From the NCBI RefSeq assembly GCF_902705885.1, contig NZ_CACSIP010000013.1, positions 1 to 64,000 of the forward strand: a DNA stretch of 64,000 bases. The letters are read 5' to 3'. Shown here piece after piece: positions 36,424-45,121 of this stretch. Both the position numbers and the translations under genes were made by a program. The number at the start of each line of letters is the position of its first letter. The first letter of the stretch is position 1. Under the pieces are notes generated by a model. That model was not told where the DNA came from, did no database searches, and was given only the letters and a program-made list of their open reading frames with translations. The stretch is from Mycolicibacterium austroafricanum. Its GTDB lineage: Bacteria; Actinomycetota; Actinomycetes; Mycobacteriales; Mycobacteriaceae.

Positions 36424-37631
36424 CACACCACGCTCGGCTCTCGCGGCAGGCCGAGCGCGCGTTCAGCGATGATGGTCCGCTGGATCTCGCTGGCGCCGCC
36501 GGGAATCGTCCATTCCCAGGAGCCGACGAAATCGAGTACCCACGCGCCCGACTCCCAACCGCTGGACATCGGTTTCGTCAACACGGTGTGCGCCGCAGGC
36601 CCGCCGATCTCGGCGGCGAAGTCGGTGAGCCGCTGCAGAAGCTCGCTGTAGTAGAGCTTGACGATCGACGCGTCCGCCGGCCCACGGGGGCCGTGCTCCA
36701 CAAGTCGCCGGCACAGGCCGCGCAACCCGGTGATCTCGGTCTCGAACCCGGCGAGCCGGTCGGCCACAATCGGATCGTCGACCGGCGCGGACCGCACCAG
36801 CCGCCGGAGCCCGGCGTTGGCGAGGCGTTCGGCGAGCTCCAGCATTGTCATCCCCCGCTCGGCGCCGAGCGTCTCCTGCGCTACCCGCCAGCCGGCGTTC
36901 TCGGCTCCGATCAGATTGGCGGCCGGGACTCTCACCTCGTCGAGGAAGATCTCGCAGAAGTGTGAGTCGCCGACGGCGTTGCGGATCGGGCGCACCTCGA
37001 CACCGGGCGTCGTCATGTCGAGCAGAAAGTACGAGATGCCTTTTCGTTTCGGGGCTTCGGGATCGGTGCGGACCAGCAGCAGGCACCAGTCGGCGTGCAT
37101 GCCGCCGCTCGCCCACAACTTCTGCCCGCTGACCACGAACTCGTCGCCGACGCGGCGTGCGGTGGTGCGCAATGACGCGAGGTCGGACCCGGCCTCGGGT
37201 TCGGAGAAGCCCTGCACCCAGATCTCGCCGTCGAGGATCGCCGGCAGATGCCGTCGCCGTTGCTCTTCGGTGCCGGCGACCAGCAACGTCGATGCCGCGT
37301 GGTGGATTCCGACGAAGGCGAGCACCAACCGCGGGGCGTCGTGGGCGGCCAGTTCCTGGTAGAGCACCACCTGTTTCTCCACCGGCATGGACATTTCTGC
37401 TCCTCGCGTCCGCGTCGACATTTCTGCTCCTCGCGTCCGCGGACCCCCGCCCCACTCCGCCGGCCAGTGCGGGACCGCGAAGCCCGCGCTGTGCAGTTCG
37501 GCGAACCATGCCTTCTGGAACCGGACGAACTCCTCGTCGGCGACCCCGGACTGCGCGGTGCGCCAGTCCGCCGGAACGTGCTCGGCGCACCAGGCCCGCA
37601 CCTCGGTACGGAAGTCGTCCAGTTCGTTCAC
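36423..37631 (-). CDS. Acyl-CoA dehydrogenase, large-subunit type, with tandem 9-residue repeat
   Basis: The protein has 402 residues from GTG 37631 (GTGA overlap with the previous gene). WVQGFSEPEAGSDLASLRTT and FVVSGQKLWASGGMHADWCL are FAD-binding loops; the C-terminus has IPGGASEIQRTIIAERALGL. Between the N-terminal helices and the MPVEKQVVLYQELAAHD region sits an inserted TRGAEMS-type unit repeated twice, from a 27-bp tandem duplication (see repeat entry). It probably pairs with one of the short dehydrogenases beside it. Confidence 0.9.
   Translation of the reverse strand: MNELDDFRTEVRAWCAEHVPADWRTAQSGVADEEFVRFQKAWFAELHSAGFAVPHWPAEWGGGPRTRGAEMSTRTRGAEMSMPVEKQVVLYQELAAHDAPRLVLAFVGIHHAASTLLVAGTEEQRRRHLPAILDGEIWVQGFSEPEAGSDLASLRTTARRVGDEFVVSGQKLWASGGMHADWCLLLVRTDPEAPKRKGISYFLLDMTTPGVEVRPIRNAVGDSHFCEIFLDEVRVPAANLIGAENAGWRVAQETLGAERGMTMLELAERLANAGLRRLVRSAPVDDPIVADRLAGFETEITGLRGLCRRLVEHGPRGPADASIVKLYYSELLQRLTDFAAEIGGPAAHTVLTKPMSSGWESGAWVLDFVGSWEWTIPGGASEIQRTIIAERALGLPREPSVV
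37390..37443. repeat. 27-bp direct tandem repeat inside an acyl-CoA dehydrogenase gene
   Basis: Two almost identical 27-bp units start at 37390 and 37417. Read on the coding strand each contains GAGGAGCAGAAATGTC, which itself looks like a Shine-Dalgarno plus ATG. In frame they add nine residues twice (RTRGAEMST/M). The reading frame is kept. Confidence 0.9.
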
Positions 37632-38545
37632 GAGTACAGTCCTGACAGGCCGCGCCGCCCGGCGGTGCGCGTGAGGTGATCGCGGGTGGCGGACAGCCCG
37701 AACGGAAGGCGCCGCAGCGGCTGGCTGTAGCGCGACAGCCACGACAGGGTGGTCTCGTCGCAGAAGCCGACCGCGCCGTGCAACTGATGGCACACCCGGA
37801 ACACCACGTCGGCTGCCTCGATCGCGGACATCCGCAGCGCCAGTGCGTCATAGAGTGCTCCGTGCTGACCGGTGGCGATGCTCCACAGCGCATGTTTGGC
37901 CAGAACGTCCAGCCCGCTGCGCTCGACCTCGGCGTCGGTCAGTTGGAACTGCACGCCCTGGAACGACGACAGCGACTGGCCGAACTGCTTGCGCAGCGTC
38001 ACATGCGCCACCGTCAGCTCCAGCGCACGGTCGAGCATGCCGAGCAGAGTCCAGCACGGCAGCACCAGACCCAGCGCCACATCCCGTGAGCCGGCATCGT
38101 CGATCGGCGCCAATTCCAGTTCGGCGACGAATCCCGCCCCGGCCGGTCCGACCGCGGTGACCCGGCTGCGGTGTCCGTCCACGGTGACCGCTGCCCAGTG
38201 TGATCGGAGTCCGGCGACCGTGCCGGCCGGCCGGGTCGCGCCGACGACGATCAGGCCGTCGACCTCCAGATCGACCGGTTTGGACAGGCGCTCGGCCAAC
38301 GGATAGGGCAGCGCCCAGTAACCCGCGCTGCGGCACAGTGCGGCGGCCGCTTCCAGGCCGTCGGTGTCGGCGCGCGGATCGAGCTCCCACGCGCCGAGCC
38401 CGGAGAGCACCGGCGCAACCAACGACTCCCGGACATCCGGGGCCGCTTGGGCCTGTTCCACGAGTCGGTCCCCGCCGGCGGTCTCAAAAGCGTGCCGGGC
38501 CTGGCGCCCGTACTCGAGTGCGTCTTCGCTGAGGTCCAGGATCAC
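37628..38545 (-). CDS. Acyl-CoA dehydrogenase, small-subunit type (divergent)
   Basis: The protein has 305 residues and is truncated at the N-terminus relative to canonical enzymes. It keeps the C-terminal helical bundle (LRKQFGQSLSSFQGVQFQLT, VCHQLHGAVGFCDETTLSWL, SRYSQPLRR). It lacks a clear FAD loop of the GFSEPEAGSD kind, consistent with a partner subunit. It starts at GTG 38545, overlapping the full-length dehydrogenase stop by 4 bp, and likely forms a heterotetramer with that product. Confidence 0.85.
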   Translation of the reverse strand: MILDLSEDALEYGRQARHAFETAGGDRLVEQAQAAPDVRESLVAPVLSGLGAWELDPRADTDGLEAAAALCRSAGYWALPYPLAERLSKPVDLEVDGLIVVGATRPAGTVAGLRSHWAAVTVDGHRSRVTAVGPAGAGFVAELELAPIDDAGSRDVALGLVLPCWTLLGMLDRALELTVAHVTLRKQFGQSLSSFQGVQFQLTDAEVERSGLDVLAKHALWSIATGQHGALYDALALRMSAIEAADVVFRVCHQLHGAVGFCDETTLSWLSRYSQPLRRLPFGLSATRDHLTRTAGRRGLSGLYS

Positions 38546-39720
38546 TTCCTGCCTCCCGCCAGCATCGCACGGGACAGCAGAATTCGTTGCATCTCAATGC
38601 TTCCCGACGACACCGTGGAGGCCTGAGAGTAGCGCCAATGGTCCTCGACCTCAGCGAGGAACCATTCCGCGCGGGCATCGGAGTGCCGCACCTCCGCCGC
38701 GATGTCCATCAGGACCTCGGCGCTGTCCTGGTCAAGCTTCGTCACCGCGATGCGGTAGGCGGCCGCGTCGCCAGGCGTGATCTGACCGCTGGCCTGCAGG
38801 GCGACCACCCGGTAGGCCAGCAGCCGGGCGCGACGGCAGTGCGTAAGCATCCGGACCCAGCGGCCGCGCAACTCGGCGGGCAGCTCGTCCCACCGCACCC
38901 CCAGCACCTCGGGAGCGGCAGCGAGCAGCCGTTCACACCGGGCATACCTGGCGATGCCAACCCTTTCGAAAGACATCACGTCCTGCACGATCGACCAGCC
39001 CTGATCGACCGTGCCCAGCACGTCGGCCTCGGTGACCCGCAGGTCGTCGAAGAACACCTCGTTGAGGTGGTGCGGGCCCATCATGCAGCCGATGGGCCGC
39101 ACCGTGATGGCCGGATCGTCCATCGGCACAAGGAAGACGGTCAGGCCCTGTTGCTTCTTCTGGGTGGCGCCTTCTCCGACCCGGGACGTGCGGGCCAGCA
39201 GGAAGCACCACTGCGCCATCGTCGCGTACGACGTCCAGATCTTCTGGCCGCTGACCAGCCAGCCCTCGGATCCATCGTCGGCGCGCCGGGCATAGGTCCG
39301 AAGCGACGCCAGATCCGAACCCGCCTCGGGTTCGGAGAAGCCCTGGCACCAGATCACCTCCCCGGCGGCGATCGGCGGCAGGTGGGTGCTCTGCTGTTCG
39401 GCGGTGCCGTGGCGCATGATGATCGGCCCGACCCAGTTGACGCCCATGTACTGAGCACCGCGCGGTTCGTGGTGCGCCCACATCTCCTCGCGAACCACCG
39501 TCTGTTCCCAGACCGTCGCTCCCCCGCCACCGAACTCCTCGGGCCACGCCAGGCACAGCAGGTTGCGTGCGGCCAGGGTGCGACAGAACCGCTGCGCGGT
39601 CTGCAGGTCAGCAGGATCGTCGGTGAACGCGCCGAGAAAGTGTTCGGGTACCTCTTCGTCGACCAGATCCCGTAGTTCTCGGCGCAGAGCGGCGGCCCGC
39701 TTGCCCATGTCGAAATCCAT
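38542..39720 (-). CDS. Acyl-CoA dehydrogenase, large-subunit type
   Basis: The protein has 392 residues from ATG 39720. CLAWPEEFGGGGATVWEQTV, WCQGFSEPEAGSDLASLRTY, WLVSGQKIWTSYATMAQWCF and the C-terminal SSGSIEMQRILLSRAMLAGG are characteristic. The longer in-frame extension to 39876 lies inside the CoA-transferase gene and has no dehydrogenase character. It catalyses FAD-dependent alpha,beta-desaturation of an acyl-CoA in the catabolic cluster. Confidence 0.92.
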   Translation of the reverse strand: MDFDMGKRAAALRRELRDLVDEEVPEHFLGAFTDDPADLQTAQRFCRTLAARNLLCLAWPEEFGGGGATVWEQTVVREEMWAHHEPRGAQYMGVNWVGPIIMRHGTAEQQSTHLPPIAAGEVIWCQGFSEPEAGSDLASLRTYARRADDGSEGWLVSGQKIWTSYATMAQWCFLLARTSRVGEGATQKKQQGLTVFLVPMDDPAITVRPIGCMMGPHHLNEVFFDDLRVTEADVLGTVDQGWSIVQDVMSFERVGIARYARCERLLAAAPEVLGVRWDELPAELRGRWVRMLTHCRRARLLAYRVVALQASGQITPGDAAAYRIAVTKLDQDSAEVLMDIAAEVRHSDARAEWFLAEVEDHWRYSQASTVSSGSIEMQRILLSRAMLAGGRK

Positions 39721-39728
39721 TGGCGCCC

Positions 39729-40931
39729 CTACCCCGGACCTATCGCATCGAATGTCGGCGTCGGGGCGCCTCCGGCGGCCGCGGGGTCCAGCCCGAGCTC
39801 CTCGAGCACCGTCGCGGTGTCGGCACCCAGTTCCGGCGCCGGACCGCGCACCTTGCCAGGAGTTCGGGAGAACCACGTCGGCACGCCGGGGAACCGCACC
39901 TTGCCGTGCGGGGTGTCGACGGTCTCGAACAGGCCCACGGCGTTGAGGTGAGGGTTGTCGAACAACGAATCGGGAGTGTTCAGCGGTGCCGCAGGAATCT
40001 CCAGTTCACCGAACAGCGCCAACCATTCGGCGGTCGTCCGCTCTGCCAGGGTCTCGGCGACCAGTCCGTACACCGCGTCGATCTGGTGGGCGCGCATCTC
40101 GAGGGTCGCGTACAGGTCCGACGCCCACGGCGGCTGCACCGCGGCGATGAAGGCGTTCCAATGCTTGTCGTTGTAGATCAGCACGGCGATGTGGCCGTCC
40201 TTGGTGCGGTACGGACGCCGGTTCGGCGCCACCGTGCGGGGATAGACGGCAGGCCCGAGCGGGGGGTCGAACATGGCACCGTTGGCATGTTCGACCAGCA
40301 TGAAGGACGCCATCGTCTCGAACATGGCGACCTCGACTTCTTGTCCCTCGCCGGTCCTCTCGCGGTGGAACAGCGCCATCATCGTCGCGTACAGCGCCGT
40401 CAACCCGGCCACCTTGTCGGCGATGATGGTGCCGACGTAGTCGGCCTCACCGGTGAGTTGCTGTTGCACATAGGGCAATCCGCACTCTGCCTGGATGGTG
40501 TCGTCGTAGGCCGGACGGTCCCGTTCGGGCCCCCGCCGCCCGTATCCGTAGCAGTTCGTGTAGACGATCGCGGGGTTGATGTCCGCGACGTCGGCATAAC
40601 CGAACCCGAGCTTGGTCACGGCCTTGGACCGCATCGAGTGGATGAAGACGTCGGCGCGTTCGATCAGCGCCCGCATCGCGGCCTTGCCCGATTCCTCCTG
40701 TAGATCCAGCACCACGCTGCGCTTGCCGCGGTTGACGTTGACGAACACCCCGCTCATCCCCGATACCGGACCCACCGAGATATAGCGCGTGTTATCACCC
40801 TGCGGCGGTTCGATTTTGATGACCTCGGCGCCCATGTCAGCCATGATCTGTGTGCAGTAGGGGCCCATTACCATCGCGGTGAGGTCGACCACGCGCACCC
40901 CGGCCAACGGACCAGGCTTCGGTTCAGGCAT
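39729..40931 (-). CDS. CaiB/BaiF family CoA-transferase (class III)
   Basis: The protein has 400 residues. GVRVVDLTAMVMGPYCTQIM, ADMGAEVIKIEPPQGDNTR and NVNRGKRSVVLDLQ are the N-terminal family blocks; the catalytic Asp is probably in RPAYDDTIQAECG. It transfers CoA between carboxylates, here presumably activating or recycling a pathway acid. Its start overlaps the SDR stop by 8 bp and its end is 8 bp from the next dehydrogenase. Confidence 0.9.
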   Translation of the reverse strand: MPEPKPGPLAGVRVVDLTAMVMGPYCTQIMADMGAEVIKIEPPQGDNTRYISVGPVSGMSGVFVNVNRGKRSVVLDLQEESGKAAMRALIERADVFIHSMRSKAVTKLGFGYADVADINPAIVYTNCYGYGRRGPERDRPAYDDTIQAECGLPYVQQQLTGEADYVGTIIADKVAGLTALYATMMALFHRERTGEGQEVEVAMFETMASFMLVEHANGAMFDPPLGPAVYPRTVAPNRRPYRTKDGHIAVLIYNDKHWNAFIAAVQPPWASDLYATLEMRAHQIDAVYGLVAETLAERTTAEWLALFGELEIPAAPLNTPDSLFDNPHLNAVGLFETVDTPHGKVRFPGVPTWFSRTPGKVRGPAPELGADTATVLEELGLDPAAAGGAPTPTFDAIGPG

Positions 40932-41841
40932 GGCCGGCCGCCGCCATCGCGAAGCTGTACCTGATGTGGTCCCCGTGTCCGTCCGGCACCACCGGGAACC
41001 TGACGGGTTCGGACATGTCTCGGATCGTCGAGAGGTGCTCGGCGACGTCGGCGATCGTCCACGAGGGACGGTACACGCCCGGCGCCTCCGCGACGGTGGC
41101 AGCCGCCACCCGGCCGGCCAGCGCGATGAACATCTCCCCTGTGACCGAACAGGTTTCGTGTGCGAGATAACCCACGACCGGGGCGACGAGTTCGGGACCC
41201 ATCGGCGGGTAGGCCGAGGTGTCGATGCCTTCGGCCATCCGGGTCACCGCCGCAGGGACGATCACATTGCTGGCCACGTTGCGCGCGGCGCCCTCCATCG
41301 CCGCGACGTTGGACAACCCGATCACCCCCGCCTTCGCGACCGCGTAGTTGGCCACTTCGTGGTTTCCGTAGAGACCTCCGATCGAGGACGTCAGCACGAT
41401 GCGCCCGTAGCCCGCGTCGCACATCCGCGGGAACGCGGGTCGGACCACGTGGAAGGCGCCGCGCAGATGCACGTCGAGCACCGCCTCGAAGTCGTCGTAG
41501 GTCATCTGCGCCAGCGACGCCCGGCGCACGATTCCGGCGTTGTGCACCAGGATGTCGAGGCCGTCGAAGCGCTCGAGTGCGGTGTCGATGATCGCCTGTC
41601 CACCGGCGGGGGTCGCAACCGAGTCGGTGCTGGCCACGGCTTCACCGCCGGCGCCGGCGATCTCGCGCACCACGTCGTGGGCGGGGCCCGAGTCGGCACC
41701 GTCACCGTCGAGTGCACTGCCGGGGTCGTTGACGACGACCTTCGCTCCCTGCGATGCCAGCAGCAGGGCGTAGGCGCGGCCCAGGCCTCTGCCGCCGCCG
41801 GTGACGACGGCGACGCGGCCGTCGAATCTCAGGTCACCCAT
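40924..41841 (-). CDS. SDR family oxidoreductase (hydroxyacyl-CoA dehydrogenase-like)
   Basis: The protein has 305 residues. TGGGRGLGRAYALLLASQGA, VVVNDPGSALDGDG, HNAG, the Ser in TSSIGGLYGN, YAVAK, and a C-terminal extension of about 50 residues. The VVVNDPG motif and length resemble the dehydrogenase domain of multifunctional beta-oxidation enzymes (MFE-2/Hsd17b4 type), so it may oxidise a 3-hydroxyacyl-CoA. It starts at ATG 41841 (or GTG 41847), overlapping the monooxygenase stop by 8 bp. Confidence 0.88.
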   Translation of the reverse strand: MGDLRFDGRVAVVTGGGRGLGRAYALLLASQGAKVVVNDPGSALDGDGADSGPAHDVVREIAGAGGEAVASTDSVATPAGGQAIIDTALERFDGLDILVHNAGIVRRASLAQMTYDDFEAVLDVHLRGAFHVVRPAFPRMCDAGYGRIVLTSSIGGLYGNHEVANYAVAKAGVIGLSNVAAMEGAARNVASNVIVPAAVTRMAEGIDTSAYPPMGPELVAPVVGYLAHETCSVTGEMFIALAGRVAAATVAEAPGVYRPSWTIADVAEHLSTIRDMSEPVRFPVVPDGHGDHIRYSFAMAAAGHA

Positions 41842-43681
41842 TCCCACTCTTCAGGGTCAGGCCGTCGAGATCACCCGCGTCGCGCCATTCAGCGAGCAGC
41901 TCATCGAAGGCGTAGAAACCGGGCGAGTAGAAGTCGCCGAGGAACGAGCCGTTGCCTTCCGCACCGCCACGGCCCTCGTTGTTGTAATAGCCGGGTGTGC
42001 AGGAGAGTTCGAACGCCGAGTTGTCGATCGCCAGTTCCCTGACCGTCGCGACCCAGGCGCTCTGTCCCTCATCGCTCGGCTCGACCGTGGTGGCGCCGCG
42101 ATTCTGCGCCTCGGCGAGGATGTAGGCGATGTGCTTTGCCTGCTGCTCGAACATCGCGGTGGTGTTGGCTGAAACCCCACCCTGGATGAAACCGGTGAAG
42201 AACATGTTCGGAAAGCCCTGGGTGGTCATGCCGTGCAGCGTCTTGTAGCTGTCCTGCCAGTACTCGAAGAGTGACAGCCCGTCGCGCCCTTCGATGGCAT
42301 CGATCGCATATCGTCGGCTGATCTCGGTGGAGATCTCGAACCCGCTCGCGAAGATCACACAGTCGACGTCGTACTCGACACCGTCGGCGACGATCCCGTT
42401 CTCCGTCAACCGTTCCACTCCCTTGGTGGCGGACACGTCGACGAGCGTCACGTTCGGCCGGTTGAAGGCCGTCAGATACTCCTCGCTCGAACACGGTCGC
42501 TTGCACATGAACCGGTAGTACGGCTTGAGGGCCTCCGCCGTCGCGGGATCGTCGACCACGGCTGCGACGCGGCGCCGCAGCCGCTCCATGATCTTGTAAT
42601 CCTCCTCTTCCCGGAAGGCCATGATCTGTTCGATCGTCACCGCCGTGGGATCCTCGCTGCCCGCGATGCGCGCGGTCAGGTTGCGGCCGAGCTCGGTCCA
42701 GAAGTCGCACACCAGATCCGGCTCGCCGAACACCACTCCGACGAACGGTGACCAGTTGTGGAAGTTGCGCTTGCGCTCCTCCTGCCAGCCCGGCTGCAGG
42801 CCGGCGGCCCAGTGCGGGTCGGTCGGCGTGTTCGCGCGCTCGTCCACCGATGAAGGGGTTCGCTGGAATACGTAGAGCTGCTTGGCGTCTCGGCTCAGGT
42901 GCGGCACCAGCTGCACACCGGTGGCACCGGTGCCGACCAGTGCGACGCGCTTGTCCGCCAGCTTGTCCAGGCCGCCGTCGGCGTCGCCGCCGGTGTAGTC
43001 GTAATCCCAGCGGGCGGAGTGGAAGACGTGCCCCGCGAAGTTCTTGATGCCCGGGATGTCGGGCAGCTTCGGACGGTTGTACGACCCTTGGGCCATGACC
43101 ACGAAGCGGGCCTTGATGTCGTCACCGCGGTCCGTGCTGATCTGCCACCGCTCGAGGGAGTCGTCCCAGCGCAGTTCGCGGACCTGGGTGGAGAACAATG
43201 CGCCGTCATACAGGCCGAAGTGCTTACCGATGTTGCGGCAGTGCTGAAAGATCTCCGCGCCGTCGGCGAACTTCTTGCTCGGCATGAAGTCGAGCTCTTC
43301 GAGCAGCGGGATGTAGCAGTAGGCGTCGTTGTCACACTGGATTCCGGGGAAGCGGTTCCAGTACCACACGCCGCCGAAGTCGCCGGCCATCTCGATCACG
43401 CGGACGCCCTCGACCCCGGCCTTCTTCAGGTACGCGCCGGCCAGCAGCCCGGCGAAACCTCCGCCGAGGATCACGACCTCGGCGTTCTCGACCACGGGGT
43501 CGCGCTCCGTCACCGTGGTGTAGGGATCGATCTCGTAGAACTCGGCGAAATCGTCCTTGAGCTCCAGATACTGCTTGGCGCCTTCTGGTCGCAGTCGCTT
43601 GGCCCGCTCCTGCGCGTATTTCTCGCGCAGTGCCGCAATGTCGATGTCGGTGGGCGTGTCAGTGGGACCGCAGGTCTCCAT
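41834..43681 (-). CDS. Flavin-containing monooxygenase, Baeyer-Villiger type
   Basis: The protein has 615 residues from ATG 43681, chosen for its AGAGGAGAG ribosome-binding site. Two Rossmann motifs are present, GGGFAGLLAG for FAD near residue 76 and GTGATG for NADPH near residue 255. The BVMO fingerprint FxGxxxHxxxW is present as FAGHVFHSARW between them. These enzymes insert one oxygen into a ketone to give an ester or lactone. A 60-residue N-terminal extension precedes the first motif, as in cyclopentadecanone- and steroid-type BVMOs. Confidence 0.9.
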   Translation of the reverse strand: METCGPTDTPTDIDIAALREKYAQERAKRLRPEGAKQYLELKDDFAEFYEIDPYTTVTERDPVVENAEVVILGGGFAGLLAGAYLKKAGVEGVRVIEMAGDFGGVWYWNRFPGIQCDNDAYCYIPLLEELDFMPSKKFADGAEIFQHCRNIGKHFGLYDGALFSTQVRELRWDDSLERWQISTDRGDDIKARFVVMAQGSYNRPKLPDIPGIKNFAGHVFHSARWDYDYTGGDADGGLDKLADKRVALVGTGATGVQLVPHLSRDAKQLYVFQRTPSSVDERANTPTDPHWAAGLQPGWQEERKRNFHNWSPFVGVVFGEPDLVCDFWTELGRNLTARIAGSEDPTAVTIEQIMAFREEEDYKIMERLRRRVAAVVDDPATAEALKPYYRFMCKRPCSSEEYLTAFNRPNVTLVDVSATKGVERLTENGIVADGVEYDVDCVIFASGFEISTEISRRYAIDAIEGRDGLSLFEYWQDSYKTLHGMTTQGFPNMFFTGFIQGGVSANTTAMFEQQAKHIAYILAEAQNRGATTVEPSDEGQSAWVATVRELAIDNSAFELSCTPGYYNNEGRGGAEGNGSFLGDFYSPGFYAFDELLAEWRDAGDLDGLTLKSGNG

Positions 43682-43750
43682 GTCTCTCCTCTTCGTGGCG
43701 ATTTCGGCGTGTTCATCGTCGGTGGGCGGCGACAAGCACGCCCAAATCGC

Positions 43751-45121
43751 TCAGAGTTCCTGGGGTTCGCCGGTTCCCATGTACTTGGACAGCTGGTAGT
43801 GCAGGTTGACGGTGCTTCGCTCGCGGTACGGGTTGGGCTTGGTCCCGGGGAAGCCCGCCGACTTCATGCCCTGCTGAACCGCGGCCATGTTGGAGAAGTC
43901 CTGCGGAAGCACCGACAACCAGTTCGGGCTGTCCTTGGGGGTGTACTGCCATTCGGTCTGCGGCTCTTGGTCTTTGGGGTACAGCTCGAACACGGCAACC
44001 TCGAAGATGCATTTGTCGGGGTTGTAGCTCGGATCTGGCCGGGCGGAGTAGCACAGCGCGCTGGTCAGGCCCTGACCGATCTGGAGGTTCGGGAAGATCT
44101 GCCACGCCGTCCCGCTCTGGCCGAGAATGTCGGGCGGGATCGTCGGCCAGATCACGCCGCGGGCCTCGTCGTCGCGACGGGCCGAGGCCAGCCAGTGCTG
44201 CAGCACCTTGTCGGCCGGGGTGCCCTCGGGCAGTTCGTCGACCAGTCGCTTGGCCGCGTTCACCAGCGTTTCCGTGGTGGTGGCGTTGGTCTGTTCCCAG
44301 GTGTACATCTGCATCTCCGCGGTGGAGACGCGCGGGTCGTCGCCGGTGCCGAGGCGGATCTTGGACTTGGTCTCGTCCATCCCCTTGGGTGCGTCGTAGC
44401 CGATGTTGCTGTGCCTGCCCTGCGCCTTGGCCCAGCCCTTGAACTCCCCGAACTTGTTGAACTCCGGGTGCGTGGTGAACACGTGGTAGGTCTCATTGAA
44501 GGCCTCGAGCGCGACTTTCCAGTTGCAGTCGAAGTACAGCCACTTGCGCCACTTGTAGCGCATGTTCTCCAGCCCGAAGGGGTCGAGGATCTTCGCCGCC
44601 GGGAACAGGTAGTCCGCCAGCGGCTCGCAGTCGGGATCCATGTTGACGAAAAGCCAACCCCCCCAGGTGTCCACCCGGACGGGAACGAGGTGGGTGTTCT
44701 GCGGTGTCAGCGCGCCCTTCCAGTCGTCCTGTTCGCGGATGTGGGTGCACGATCCGTCCAAACCGTATGTCCAGCCGTGGAATCCGCACACGAAGGATTT
44801 CCGGGTGCGACCGACCGTGTTCTTGTCGCCTTCGGGCGTGTCGACCAGCTTTCGACCACGGTGCATGCACACGTTGTGGTGGGCGGAAAAGGTGTTCGCG
44901 CCCGTTCGTACGACGATGATCGAGTCGTCCAGGATGTCGTAGGTCAGGTAGCTGCCGATTTCGGGGATCTCCGCGACCCGCCCGACCTGCTGCCACACCT
45001 TTCGCCACAGTCGGTCCCGCTCGGCTCGGGCGTACTCTTCCGAGATGTAGGCGTCGACACCGATGGTCATCGGCTCCGACAATTCCTCGGCGACATCCAC
45101 GTTCGCGTCGAGATCGGTCAT
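43751..45121 (-). CDS. Rieske-type ring-hydroxylating oxygenase alpha subunit
   Basis: The protein has 456 residues from ATG 45121 behind AGGAGG. The [2Fe-2S] Rieske site is complete (CMHRGRKL near residue 86 and CGFHGW near 112). The mononuclear iron site is in EAFNETYHVFTTHPEFN near residue 205. It hydroxylates an aromatic or alicyclic ring using electrons from a reductase not encoded nearby; no beta subunit is adjacent, so a homotrimeric type is likely. It is the second gene of the operon, overlapping the SDR by one base. Confidence 0.92.
   Translation of the reverse strand: MTDLDANVDVAEELSEPMTIGVDAYISEEYARAERDRLWRKVWQQVGRVAEIPEIGSYLTYDILDDSIIVVRTGANTFSAHHNVCMHRGRKLVDTPEGDKNTVGRTRKSFVCGFHGWTYGLDGSCTHIREQDDWKGALTPQNTHLVPVRVDTWGGWLFVNMDPDCEPLADYLFPAAKILDPFGLENMRYKWRKWLYFDCNWKVALEAFNETYHVFTTHPEFNKFGEFKGWAKAQGRHSNIGYDAPKGMDETKSKIRLGTGDDPRVSTAEMQMYTWEQTNATTTETLVNAAKRLVDELPEGTPADKVLQHWLASARRDDEARGVIWPTIPPDILGQSGTAWQIFPNLQIGQGLTSALCYSARPDPSYNPDKCIFEVAVFELYPKDQEPQTEWQYTPKDSPNWLSVLPQDFSNMAAVQQGMKSAGFPGTKPNPYRERSTVNLHYQLSKYMGTGEPQEL

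Noticed and set aside
37390-37443. CRISPR-like or other interspersed repeat array
   Set aside because: The repeats here and at 48421 and 52734 are direct tandem units without spacers; no spacer-separated array occurs in the window.
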